From: Lachnospira hominis (ex Liu et al. 2021)
GTDB taxonomy: Bacteria; Bacillota; Clostridia; Lachnospirales; Lachnospiraceae
NCBI RefSeq assembly: GCF_014287955.1
Contig: NZ_JACOPD010000003.1
Location: forward strand, 62,001-126,000
DNA length: 64,000 nucleotides
Reading direction: 5' to 3'
The notes below the pieces were generated by a model that saw only the letters and a program-made list of their open reading frames with translations, searched no databases and had not been told where the DNA came from. The translations under genes and the position numbers were made by a program. How positions within the stretch are numbered: position 1 is the first letter of the stretch; every line of letters begins with the position of its first letter. Positions 43,525 through 52,731 of the stretch are shown here, one piece after another.

Positions 43525-45699
43525 ATGCGTATCAGACAGGAAATTAAAATTAAATTTCTTTCGGCAGCGATGGTAGTGTTACTGATATTTTCGGGTATAT
43601 TCGGCGGGATTGGATATAGGGCGTATGCGGCACAAACCACTTATCATGAAAATGACACAGTGACGATTTCGGATAATGAAACGGAAAACAAGTACCCTGA
43701 GATAACACCTGAAAGCACAAGTTATTTATATTGCTACAATCAGCTTGCAACTTGGGATTCTGGTGAGACCATGCAGCGATATTATAAAGATTTAAGGGAT
43801 ATATGCTGGGATTTTTATAATGGTGAGCTGGAAGCTACATATTATTTGTTTTGGGAAGATGAAAATGACAGCAGTAATAATGAATATGAGTGGTGTATAG
43901 ATAAATTACTGCATAAAAGTGACTATAATCTCACTGAAGATGAGTACGCAATAGTTGAAACGGCTTTGTATGAAGACATGCCGATATTTTATTTTTTATA
44001 TTCAATGTATTCAACAGGTGACGATGAAGACGGAAATACCGATTATACAACTGCAAGAGCGGGAATTACAATTAAAAATGATGATGATATTATAATATAT
44101 ATCTTAAACCGTGATGATTCGTGGTCAGTAAATTATCGGGACAAGTCAAGAAGAGCAGAATGTAGGAAACTTATAGAAAAAAGAATTCATGAATATTATG
44201 ATTTGACAAAAGAATATGCAACAAATTATGAAAAGCAGACTGCTGTATTTGATGAAATCTGTCTGAATTCAGATTACTATTACGGTGATGATGAAAATAC
44301 ACAATATTATACACATAGTATTATGGGAAGTGTGGAGAAGAAAGATTTTGTATGTGAGGGATATGCGAAGGCAGCACAGCTATATCTTAATTACATTGGT
44401 GTAGATACGATATTGTTGTCAGGATATGCAGATGGCGGCGGACATGCGTGGAATGCAGTAAAGTTAGACAATGATAAATGGTACTTATCGGACCTTACAT
44501 GGAGTGATGATTCAATAAGAATCGATAAAGATCATTTTAGTGACACGGCAGGAGTGAACAGCATAAATACAGCATTTGTAAATATGCCATATAAAACATT
44601 TTCACAGAGACATTCGCAAAATCTTACATTTAAAGCATTGGAATATGCCGACGATTCGGATTATTATAATTTTTATGATGTATATATTACATTGGAACAG
44701 GAAAATACATTAAGCAAAGAAGAGATAACAAAAATAGTTTCGGATAAAATCATTGAACTTTTAAAAAATAATATATCTAAAGCGGTTATTGTATATGAAA
44801 ATTTTGAGTATTATGAATATCCGGAGGTTTTTTTTGCTGCATGCAGTTCGGCTTTTAAAAATATATACAACGAAACAGGTGTTGAGTGGACGTATACATT
44901 GGGCGAGCCGTGTTCTTCCGATTTATTATGGGATTTGAAGGACGAAGAAGGAAATTACATATTAAATGAAAATAATGAACGTATTAAACTGATGCGTAGT
45001 AATGTATTATTTTCAGTCAAAGAACAATCAGGAGAGTATACATTTTTAAAATATAATATTCCCGGAAACGGAGCATATATTACTGCCAGCGATTATATAG
45101 GAAGTAAGATATTAAATATACCGGAAACTTTGAACGGGTTTAAAGTAATTAAGATTGGAGATGTTAATACGATTGACTGTGAGAAAGTAATTCTTCCGTC
45201 TACGGTAAAAATTATAGGAGAGGGTGGATTTCGAGGCAGTAAAATAAAAAAAATAGAATTAAATGATGGATTAATAAGAATTGATTACGAAGCATTTTTA
45301 AACTGTGAAGAATTGAAATCAGTATATATACCTGAAAGTGTAAATGTAATAGAAAACTATGCTTTTGGATATGTATTTGGTGACAATGGTTTTGAAAAAT
45401 CAGATGGTTTCACAATTTACGGTGAAGCAGGCTCAGCAGCACAAAAATATGCTGAAGATAACGGATTCACATTCATTGAGGGCAGAATGAACGAAATAAC
45501 CTACGGTGATGCCAATGGTGACGGAAAAATCGATAGCCGTGACGCTGTAGTAATAAAAAAATACGTTGCGGGATTCACAGGATTTACAATCGACCTTGAT
45601 GCAGCAGATGTCAATGCCGACGGAAAAGTTGATACAAGAGATGCCGTAAAGATACTTAAAAAGATAGCAGGTTTTGATGTGACGCTCGGTGAAGCGTAA
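43525..45699 (+). CDS. Secreted transglutaminase-like protein with LRR segment and dockerin (D2)
   Basis: The 724-residue protein begins with a signal peptide (FLSAAMVVLLIFSGIFGG, ending AYAAQ). The transglutaminase-like domain carries Cys277 in FVCEGYAK, His307 in GGHAWNAVKL and Asp323 in WYLSDLTWSD. A short BspA-type leucine-rich segment follows (VILPSTVKIIGEGGF, KIELNDGLIRIDYEAF, VYIPESVNVIENYAFGY in parts), ending in the GEAGSAAQKYAEDNGFTFIE cap. The C terminus is the shared dockerin. The gene follows D1 by 58 bases with its own AAGGAG site. It links the enzyme type of D1 with the repeat type of D3 and D4. Confidence 0.86.
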   Translation: MRIRQEIKIKFLSAAMVVLLIFSGIFGGIGYRAYAAQTTYHENDTVTISDNETENKYPEITPESTSYLYCYNQLATWDSGETMQRYYKDLRDICWDFYNGELEATYYLFWEDENDSSNNEYEWCIDKLLHKSDYNLTEDEYAIVETALYEDMPIFYFLYSMYSTGDDEDGNTDYTTARAGITIKNDDDIIIYILNRDDSWSVNYRDKSRRAECRKLIEKRIHEYYDLTKEYATNYEKQTAVFDEICLNSDYYYGDDENTQYYTHSIMGSVEKKDFVCEGYAKAAQLYLNYIGVDTILLSGYADGGGHAWNAVKLDNDKWYLSDLTWSDDSIRIDKDHFSDTAGVNSINTAFVNMPYKTFSQRHSQNLTFKALEYADDSDYYNFYDVYITLEQENTLSKEEITKIVSDKIIELLKNNISKAVIVYENFEYYEYPEVFFAACSSAFKNIYNETGVEWTYTLGEPCSSDLLWDLKDEEGNYILNENNERIKLMRSNVLFSVKEQSGEYTFLKYNIPGNGAYITASDYIGSKILNIPETLNGFKVIKIGDVNTIDCEKVILPSTVKIIGEGGFRGSKIKKIELNDGLIRIDYEAFLNCEELKSVYIPESVNVIENYAFGYVFGDNGFEKSDGFTIYGEAGSAAQKYAEDNGFTFIEGRMNEITYGDANGDGKIDSRDAVVIKKYVAGFTGFTIDLDAADVNADGKVDTRDAVKILKKIAGFDVTLGEA

Positions 45700-45717
45700 G
45701 CATAGGAGGAATGTATA

Positions 45718-48231
45718 ATGAGATTAAAAAGAATATGTAAGAGCATTACATGCATTGTAATGTCAGCAGGATTTGTATTTACAGGAATACCACATACGGC
45801 TTCCTATGATGCAAAAAAATTGGAGACAAATCTTGTAAGTGTTTTGGCGGCTGATTCATTACAATATTCAGATGGAAATACAACTTTTAAATATGAAGAA
45901 TTAAATGATGGAACAATAAAACTTACTGAATGTGTAAAAACGGCAAAAGAATTAATCATTCCAGCTGAAATTAATGATAAAAAAGTAAGTACAATAGGTT
46001 TGAATTTTACCAGTTACAATTCTTCAATTGAGAAAGTGAGTATACCTGAAGGTGTTACAACATTGGATTCTTTTGCTTTTGATTCTTGCGAGAACCTTGA
46101 ATCAATAAATATACCATCTACAGTAACATTTATAGGACATGGAACATTTAGAAATTGTAGTTCATTAAAAGAAATAGAAATTCCAGATAATATTACAAGA
46201 TTATATTTTTCAACATTTGAGGGATGTTCTTCTCTTGAAAGTGTTAAGCTGCCAGAAAATCTTACGCAGATTGATAGTTATGTTTTTAGAAATTGTAGTA
46301 GTCTTATAGAGATAAGTATACCAGAAAATTTAGTAGAGATAAGCGGAGATTATGTATTTAGTGGCTGTAGCAGGTTAAAAAAGGTAAAACTTCCATCAAA
46401 ACTTACAAATATTAAAAATGGTACATTTTATAACTGTATGTCGCTTACAGATATTAGTTTTCCATCGAGTGTAAAAACTATAGAGGATTACGCATTTAGC
46501 GGCTGTTCATCATTAACAGTGATTACGCTGCCTGATAATATAGAGAAAATGGGGAAGAGAGTTTTTAAAGGATGTATTAATCTTGAAAAAATCAATCTGA
46601 CGGTTTCAAACGCTAATTACATTATTGATAATGATGCTATATATGAAAAAAACACAAATAATCTTGTTACATATACTTCTGGAAGCAAACAGAAAAATTT
46701 TATAATTAAAGATGGAGTTACCGAAATAGATGCACAAATTTTATTTGATTGTATAAATACTGAAATAATTACATTGCCGGAAAGTCTTGTAGATTTCAAA
46801 TATAATATATATAGTTCGGATGGAATGAGTGAATGTGAAAATCTAAAAGCAATAAATATATCTGATAATAATACTTTATACAGAAGTATTGATGGTGTTT
46901 TATATAGTAAAGACTTGTCAAATTTAATTGTTTTTCCTGCAAATAAAACAGATTCGTATGTTATAAGCGACAAAACTGTGACAATAGGAAATTCTGCATT
47001 TGCTGGAAATGATAAAATGACATCAATAGATATTCCTTCAAATGTAAAATCAATAGAATCAATGGCATTTGGTGGGTGTAAAAATCTAAAAGATGTAAAA
47101 CTAAATGAAGGTTTGGCAAACATAGGAAGCAATGCATTTATTGCATGTGATAATTTAGAAAATATTGAAATTCCAGATTCAGTACAAGAAATGGCGTCGG
47201 GTGTCTTTCTGGATTGCAAATTATTGAAAAATGTAAAGCTTTCGTCAAATATGAAAGTGCTTGAGGATACCATGTTTTGTGACTGTTTTAGTCTTGAAAA
47301 TGTTATTATGCCATTAAATCTGGAACAAATATATCCAGAAACATTCGAGAGTTGTCATAATCTTAAAAACCTAAATATTCCTGAAAGTGTTAAATATATT
47401 AGTAATTATGCTGTTGTTGACTGCATTAATCTTGAAAGTATTACAATACCATCGGATGTTAATGATATTGGCGAGAAGGCATTTGGATATATTTGGGATA
47501 ATGGAGATTTGGTAAAAAAAGAAAATTTTAAAATATATGGAGCAGATGGAAGTGCAGCACAAAGATATGCAAATGATAATAACTTTGAATTTATAGAGAT
47601 AAAAAGTGTAAGTTCTGAGGACGGAATAAAAATTGAATATACAAATGATACTACAATAGGAGAAGAAGACGTAAGTATAAGTCTTGTGACAAAAGAACTT
47701 TCAAATAGTGACCCTGAATATGCAAAAATTAATTTTGATGGAAAAATAGAAGATACAGGTATAAAACCTGATACAGTACAATTTATTGCTTACGAAATAT
47801 CATTAAAAAATGAAAGCGGCGTGACAGTGCAGCCGGATGGGAGTGTTCTTGTAAAGATACCAGTGTTTTCAGATTATAATAGCAAAGATTATAAAGTTTA
47901 CTATGTTAATGAAAAAGGACAGTTTACCAATATGAATGCGGAGTATCAGTCAGGATATGTGGTGTTTACAACAAAACATTTCAGCACATATCTTGTGACT
48001 AGGACTAATTTGGTATCTTCAGATGATGTTACCTACGGTGATGCCAATGATGACGGAAAAATCGATAGCCGTGATGCTGTAGTAATTAAAAAATACGTTG
48101 CGGGATTCACAGGATTTACAATCGACCTTGATGCAGCAGATGTCAATGCCGACGGAAAAGTTGACACAAGAGATGCAGTGAAAATACTTAAAAAGATAGC
48201 AGGTTTTGATGTGACGCTCGGTGAAGCGTAA
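45718..48231 (+). CDS. Secreted BspA-type leucine-rich-repeat protein with dockerin (D3)
   Basis: This 837-residue protein has a signal peptide (ITCIVMSAGFVFTGIP) and some twenty BspA/LRR_5 repeats of the form FxxCxxLxxIxIPxxVxxIxxxAF (residues about 80-620). They end in a cap, YGADGSAAQRYANDNNFEFIE. A strand-rich domain of about 120 residues follows (YEISLKNESGVTVQPDGSV, VYYVNEKGQFTNMNAEY, HFSTYLVT), then the dockerin. The first calcium loop is DANDDGKIDSRD. BspA-type proteins bind host matrix or other bacteria in some species, so adhesion is inferred. AGGAGG precedes ATG, 19 bases after D2. Confidence 0.88.
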   Translation: MRLKRICKSITCIVMSAGFVFTGIPHTASYDAKKLETNLVSVLAADSLQYSDGNTTFKYEELNDGTIKLTECVKTAKELIIPAEINDKKVSTIGLNFTSYNSSIEKVSIPEGVTTLDSFAFDSCENLESINIPSTVTFIGHGTFRNCSSLKEIEIPDNITRLYFSTFEGCSSLESVKLPENLTQIDSYVFRNCSSLIEISIPENLVEISGDYVFSGCSRLKKVKLPSKLTNIKNGTFYNCMSLTDISFPSSVKTIEDYAFSGCSSLTVITLPDNIEKMGKRVFKGCINLEKINLTVSNANYIIDNDAIYEKNTNNLVTYTSGSKQKNFIIKDGVTEIDAQILFDCINTEIITLPESLVDFKYNIYSSDGMSECENLKAINISDNNTLYRSIDGVLYSKDLSNLIVFPANKTDSYVISDKTVTIGNSAFAGNDKMTSIDIPSNVKSIESMAFGGCKNLKDVKLNEGLANIGSNAFIACDNLENIEIPDSVQEMASGVFLDCKLLKNVKLSSNMKVLEDTMFCDCFSLENVIMPLNLEQIYPETFESCHNLKNLNIPESVKYISNYAVVDCINLESITIPSDVNDIGEKAFGYIWDNGDLVKKENFKIYGADGSAAQRYANDNNFEFIEIKSVSSEDGIKIEYTNDTTIGEEDVSISLVTKELSNSDPEYAKINFDGKIEDTGIKPDTVQFIAYEISLKNESGVTVQPDGSVLVKIPVFSDYNSKDYKVYYVNEKGQFTNMNAEYQSGYVVFTTKHFSTYLVTRTNLVSSDDVTYGDANDDGKIDSRDAVVIKKYVAGFTGFTIDLDAADVNADGKVDTRDAVKILKKIAGFDVTLGEA

Positions 48232-48304
48232 TGAAAGTTTAAATATAATAATATTGATATGGCGGCTGCGAGTCGTCATGTCAATTAATACAGGAGGATA
48301 GTTT

Positions 48305-51300
48305 ATGAGAATAAAAAAAATTACAAAAAAGACATGTAAAAGCATAGCATGCATTGCACTGTCAGCAGGGCTTGTATTTACAGGACTTCCGTTTGCTGGA
48401 GCAAATTCAGGAAACAGTAAATGGCAGGAGAGTGCAGCGACAGGACTTATGCAGGTTCAGGCGGCACAGATAACTTATGATTACACGGTTGGCAATTCAA
48501 CGTACACTTACACAATTTTGACAGATGATACTGTTAAAATAACAAAATACAAAGGAACAGACGAAAGTATTGTTATTCCTTCAGAGATAGACGGTAAAAA
48601 GGTGACTGTTATAGGAAACTCGGCATTTTATGGACTTAAAAGTCTTAAAAATATAGAAATTCCTGATGGAATTACTTCGATTGAAAACTATGCTTTCTGC
48701 CAATGCTGGTCAATAACGAGTCTTTCGGTTCCTGAAAGTGTTACAAGCATTGGAACGGGTGCGTTTAGATTTTGCGGTGATTTGAAAGAGATAAAGCTTC
48801 CATCAAATCTTACTGTTTTATCAGACAGCCTTTTTGGGGCTGATGCAAATCTTGAATACATAACATTTGGTGATGCTGAAAAAACAGATACAGTCATTAT
48901 ACCTGAAACGGTTCAAAAAATGGGTAATTACGTATTTATGAACTGTGAAAAAATAAAAAATATCAAGCTTCCGTCAAATTTAAAAATTATAGGAAAAACC
49001 TGCTTTCAAGGCTGTATCTCATTAACAGGCCTGTTTATACCTCAAAGTGTAGAATCAATAGGAGGCGGAATTTTTGGAGATTGCGATGCTTTACAAAGTG
49101 TTGAGATTGAGGATGAAAATAATAATTTCATATTCAAAGACGGAATATTATACGATGTGAAAAATGGAATACTTGTCAGTGCGGTAAACTCACTGATACC
49201 AGAAAAAGTAATCGTAGACGAATGTACAAAGACTATAGATTATTCTGCATTTGCTGATTGTAATAATCTTTATGAGATTGAAATACCACAGGGAGTTGTA
49301 AACATTGGTGAAAAAGCGTTTGCAAGACTTGATAATTTGAAAAATATTGACATTCCTGACAGTGTTACCAATATTACGACGTTGGCATTTTATAGATGTA
49401 ACGGACTTGTTTCGGTACAAGTTCCCGGAAGTGTAACAGCAATTAAAAATGGTACGTTCAGGGAATGCAATAATTTAAAAAAAGTTATATTAAATGAAGG
49501 TATAACAGGCATTGAACAGTATGCATTCTATGACTGTGAATTATTAGAAGAAATCAGTATACCAGGTACAGTAACTACTGTTGGTAACTCTGCATTTTAT
49601 AGATGTAAGAACTTAAAAAACATTGAAATACCTGAAGGAGTTACAAAGATAGATGGTTCGGCATTTATTTTTTGTTCGTCACTAGAGCAGATTAAATTGC
49701 CACAATCACTTATGTCAATAGGTTCGGGTGCATTTGACAACTGCACATCACTTATATCAGTAGAACTTCCGGATAATGCTATAATTTCAAGCAGTACATT
49801 CAGGGGTTGTAAAAATCTTTCCAAAATAGTGCTTTCGGATACAAATAACAATTATACTGTAAAAAATGGCATTTTATACAACAAAGCTATGACAAGTGCA
49901 ATTTATTGTATTCCTGCATCAGGAGTTGAAGAAATCAGTATAGAAGAAGGAGTTACTACAATAGATAGTAATCTGTTGTTTAGTGGGAATGTAAAAAAGA
50001 TTAACATACCAAAGTCAGTTACAAAAATAGATGCGGCTGCATTTATGTATTGTTATGATTTGCAATCAATTAATGTAGACAGTGAAAATGACAGGTATAT
50101 GTCTGAAAAAGGGATTTTATATAATAAAGCTATGACAAGAATACTGTGTTATCCTGCAGGAATTAAAGATACAGAATTTTTTGTGCCTGATACAGTAAAA
50201 ACTATCGGGGATTTTGCATTTTATGGCACAAAGGCTTTGGAGAGCATAAATATTCCTGACAGCGTCACGAATATTGGCACGGATGCTTTTGGAGAATGCA
50301 GCGGACTAAAAGAAGTAGTAATTCCGGATTCTGTGACAAGCATGGGAGAGGCTGTATTTTATAAATGTACTTCATTGGAAAAAGTAAAACTTTCCGTAAA
50401 TATAACAATGCCTAATCCTGCTGTTTTTCAGTATTGCTCAAATTTGAAGGAAGTGGTATTGTCTGAAAATATGCAGTTTTTAGGGGATTTTATGTTTTCG
50501 TATTGCACGCAGCTTACAAATATTGTACTGCCTGATACATTAACTTCTGTTTTAAGAAGTGCATTTCAAAATTGTGATAATCTTAAAAATATTACAGTTC
50601 CTAAAAATGTAACAACAATACGGGATTATGCTTTTGGCTATTATTATGATGAACAGAGTGCAACATATAAAAAATATGATGATTTTACGATATCAGGCTA
50701 TGCCGGAAGTAAGGCACAGGAATATGCCGAGGCAAACGGAATCAGATTTATTGAGCTTAACGAAAAAGAGACTACAGACGGAATAAAGATAGAATATTCA
50801 AAAGACGATTCTTCAATAGGAGGAGACAATGAAGAAAAAATTAGTCTTGAAAGCAGGCAGCTTACAGAATCGGACGAAGAATATTCAAAGATTGATTTTA
50901 CAGGAAAAATAGAAGATTCAGATGTAAAACCTGAAAACGTAAAATCTGTTACATATGAGATTTCGCTGAAAAACGAGAGCGGACAGACAGTTCAGCCGTC
51001 CGAAAAAGTCACAGTTAAAATACCTGTTCCTGATGGTTACATGGGAGAGAACTGTAAGGTTTATTATGTGAATGAAAAAGGTAAGTTTACTAATATGAAT
51101 GCAGTTTGTCAGAATGGATTTCTGATTTTTGAGACAGGACATTTTAGTACATATCTTGTAACAGAGACTAATATAAAGACAGTTTCTGAAATAACCTACG
51201 GTGATGCCAATGGTGACGGAAAAATCGACAGCCGTGACGCTGTAGTAATTAAAAAATACGTTGCGGGATTCACAGGATTTGCAATCGACCTTGAAGCATC

Positions 51301-51394
51301 GGACGTCAATGCCGACGGAAAAGTTGACACAAGAGATGCAGTAAAGATACTTAAAAAGATAGTTGGATTTGATGTGACGCTCGGTGAAGCGTAA
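48305..51394 (+). CDS. Secreted BspA-type leucine-rich-repeat protein with dockerin (D4)
   Basis: This is the largest member, 1029 residues, with the same plan as D3: signal peptide (SIACIALSAGLVFTGLP), a longer run of BspA/LRR_5 repeats (about residues 75-815), the cap GYAGSKAQEYAEANGIRFIE, the strand-rich NEKGKFTNMNAVC-type domain and the dockerin. Two interruptions (YTVKNGILYNKAMTS and YMSEKGILYNKAMTR) are typical beta-hairpin inserts of this repeat class. The second dockerin helix reads KKIVGF, where the others have KKIAGF. AGGAGG lies before ATG, and a strong terminator closes the locus. Confidence 0.88.
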   Translation: MRIKKITKKTCKSIACIALSAGLVFTGLPFAGANSGNSKWQESAATGLMQVQAAQITYDYTVGNSTYTYTILTDDTVKITKYKGTDESIVIPSEIDGKKVTVIGNSAFYGLKSLKNIEIPDGITSIENYAFCQCWSITSLSVPESVTSIGTGAFRFCGDLKEIKLPSNLTVLSDSLFGADANLEYITFGDAEKTDTVIIPETVQKMGNYVFMNCEKIKNIKLPSNLKIIGKTCFQGCISLTGLFIPQSVESIGGGIFGDCDALQSVEIEDENNNFIFKDGILYDVKNGILVSAVNSLIPEKVIVDECTKTIDYSAFADCNNLYEIEIPQGVVNIGEKAFARLDNLKNIDIPDSVTNITTLAFYRCNGLVSVQVPGSVTAIKNGTFRECNNLKKVILNEGITGIEQYAFYDCELLEEISIPGTVTTVGNSAFYRCKNLKNIEIPEGVTKIDGSAFIFCSSLEQIKLPQSLMSIGSGAFDNCTSLISVELPDNAIISSSTFRGCKNLSKIVLSDTNNNYTVKNGILYNKAMTSAIYCIPASGVEEISIEEGVTTIDSNLLFSGNVKKINIPKSVTKIDAAAFMYCYDLQSINVDSENDRYMSEKGILYNKAMTRILCYPAGIKDTEFFVPDTVKTIGDFAFYGTKALESINIPDSVTNIGTDAFGECSGLKEVVIPDSVTSMGEAVFYKCTSLEKVKLSVNITMPNPAVFQYCSNLKEVVLSENMQFLGDFMFSYCTQLTNIVLPDTLTSVLRSAFQNCDNLKNITVPKNVTTIRDYAFGYYYDEQSATYKKYDDFTISGYAGSKAQEYAEANGIRFIELNEKETTDGIKIEYSKDDSSIGGDNEEKISLESRQLTESDEEYSKIDFTGKIEDSDVKPENVKSVTYEISLKNESGQTVQPSEKVTVKIPVPDGYMGENCKVYYVNEKGKFTNMNAVCQNGFLIFETGHFSTYLVTETNIKTVSEITYGDANGDGKIDSRDAVVIKKYVAGFTGFAIDLEASDVNADGKVDTRDAVKILKKIVGFDVTLGEA

Positions 51395-51446
51395 ATTTAA
51401 CAACCCGAGTTTGTCAAGTAAAGTGTGTAAATTTTTATTATTTTTT

Positions 51447-51476
51447 ATGGCGGTCATTTTTTGACCGCCATTTTCA
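51447..51476 (+). terminator. Terminator of the dockerin genes
   Basis: ATGGCGGTCA and TGACCGCCAT form a perfect 10-bp stem followed by TTTTC. Confidence 0.88.
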
Positions 51477-51810
51477 TTGCGGTATGTCAGGGTTGGTATT
51501 GTATATTGCCAGACTATAGCTATTGCTTATATGACAATTCGTGAAATATTATATGTTGACGATCCGACATATCAAAATTGCCCACTGCATCAGATATAAC
51601 GACATTATTATCGCCGTTATAAAAAGAAAAGCTATTTTGTTTATTTTTCAATAAAAATCCTTAACATCGATGTTTTTCCTTTCACGTCAAAAATGTAAAG
51701 TGACTTAATAATAATAGTATAAATTACAAAAATATATAAATATGCATATCTATAAATATACTTATAACATATATATAATGATTTTACAAGTGAAAATGTG
51801 TAAAAATATT
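51477..51810. other. AT-rich intergenic stretch without a convincing gene
   Basis: Only a 22-codon frame from ATG 51531 (TIREILYVDDPTYQN) and some AT-rich repeats (TATAAATATACTTATA-like) are present. The short frame lacks a ribosome site. Nothing else is supported. Confidence 0.5.
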
Positions 51811-51837
51811 TTGATTTTACAGATAGTCTGTTATAAT
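51811..51837 (+). promoter_or_regulatory. Probable promoter of the phosphopantetheinyl transferase gene
   Basis: TTGATT (51811-51816), 15 bases and TATAAT (51832-51837). A small CCGG/CCGG hairpin follows in the leader (51863-51879 region). Confidence 0.4.
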
Positions 51838-51932
51838 TAAATAACAAATAGGTAATTGCGAAACCGGATAAAAGTACCGGGACTTACAGCGGTGGCATGA
51901 AATTAAATAGCAAAATATGTGAGGAAATAGGT

Positions 51933-52622
51933 ATGGCTGCAAAATTAAATAAAATTACAATATATATTACATCAACAGAAGTATTTTTTAATAGGGATGC
52001 TGATGGCAATAGTGTGTTTGATGAAAAATTATATAAAAAAGCATATAATATTGTTACTGAAGGGCGACGTTGTAAAGCTGACAAATTGAGATTTAATGAG
52101 GATAAATGCCGTTGTATTGCTGCTGGATTGTTATTAAATTATGCTTTAAGACAAGAAAAAGTGGATAATCATAGTGAAATTGTAATGGTGGACATAATTA
52201 AGGCATGTGATGGATATGATAAATCATATGATTATAAAATTAAATATCAGAAAAAAGGTAAACCGTATTTTAAAGATTACAAAGAATTGAATTTTAATAT
52301 TACACATTCAGGAAAATATGTTGCATGTGCTATTTCTGATAAACCGATAGGAATTGATATGGAAGGAAACAGAAAAGATGTATGCAGCGTTGCAAGACGT
52401 TTTTTTAATAAAGATGAAGCTGAATGGGTGTGCATAGCTGAGTCGGAATCGGAACAGAAAGAAAGATTTTTGAAAATATGGACATTTAAAGAAGCATATT
52501 CAAAGATGACAGGTGATGGAATCGCATTATGTTTAAAACAGCCATATTTTCAAGGCTTAAAAAATCTGAATGTGATAGAAAAATCATTTGAGGAGTATAG
52601 AATATGTGTTGTCAAAAAATAA
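51933..52622 (+). CDS. 4'-phosphopantetheinyl transferase (Sfp type)
   Basis: This enzyme moves phosphopantetheine from CoA to a carrier-protein serine. I prefer ATG 51933, because GAGG lies eight bases upstream; ATG 51897 has no clear site. The 229-residue protein shows FNITHSGKYVACAIS, the metal-binding PIGIDMEGNRKD and the KIWTFKEAYSKMTGDGI motif, all typical of the Sfp/Gsp group. No carrier protein or NRPS/PKS gene is present in the window, so its target is elsewhere. It is monocistronic and ends at a bidirectional terminator. Confidence 0.9.
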   Translation: MAAKLNKITIYITSTEVFFNRDADGNSVFDEKLYKKAYNIVTEGRRCKADKLRFNEDKCRCIAAGLLLNYALRQEKVDNHSEIVMVDIIKACDGYDKSYDYKIKYQKKGKPYFKDYKELNFNITHSGKYVACAISDKPIGIDMEGNRKDVCSVARRFFNKDEAEWVCIAESESEQKERFLKIWTFKEAYSKMTGDGIALCLKQPYFQGLKNLNVIEKSFEEYRICVVKK

Positions 52623-52670
52623 ATTTATTATACTTATGTATGGTTATCAAATCATATTTTTAATTAGAAA

Positions 52671-52722
52671 AATCCCGGCAAAGTAGTATTATGAGGTGTC
52701 ACCTCAGATCTTTACCGGGATT
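52671..52722. terminator. Bidirectional terminator with an inner hairpin
   Basis: AATCCCGGCAAAG and CTTTACCGGGATT form the outer stem; TGAGGTG/CACCTCA forms a second stem inside. It separates the convergent transferase and pyrG genes. Confidence 0.8.
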
Positions 52723-52731
52723 TATTTATTT

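Noticed and set aside
51843..51896. Leader with AAACCGG...CCGGGAC resembling a cyclic di-GMP riboswitch
   Set aside because: The conserved GCAAAGC segment, the GNRA loop and the second hairpin of that class are missing.
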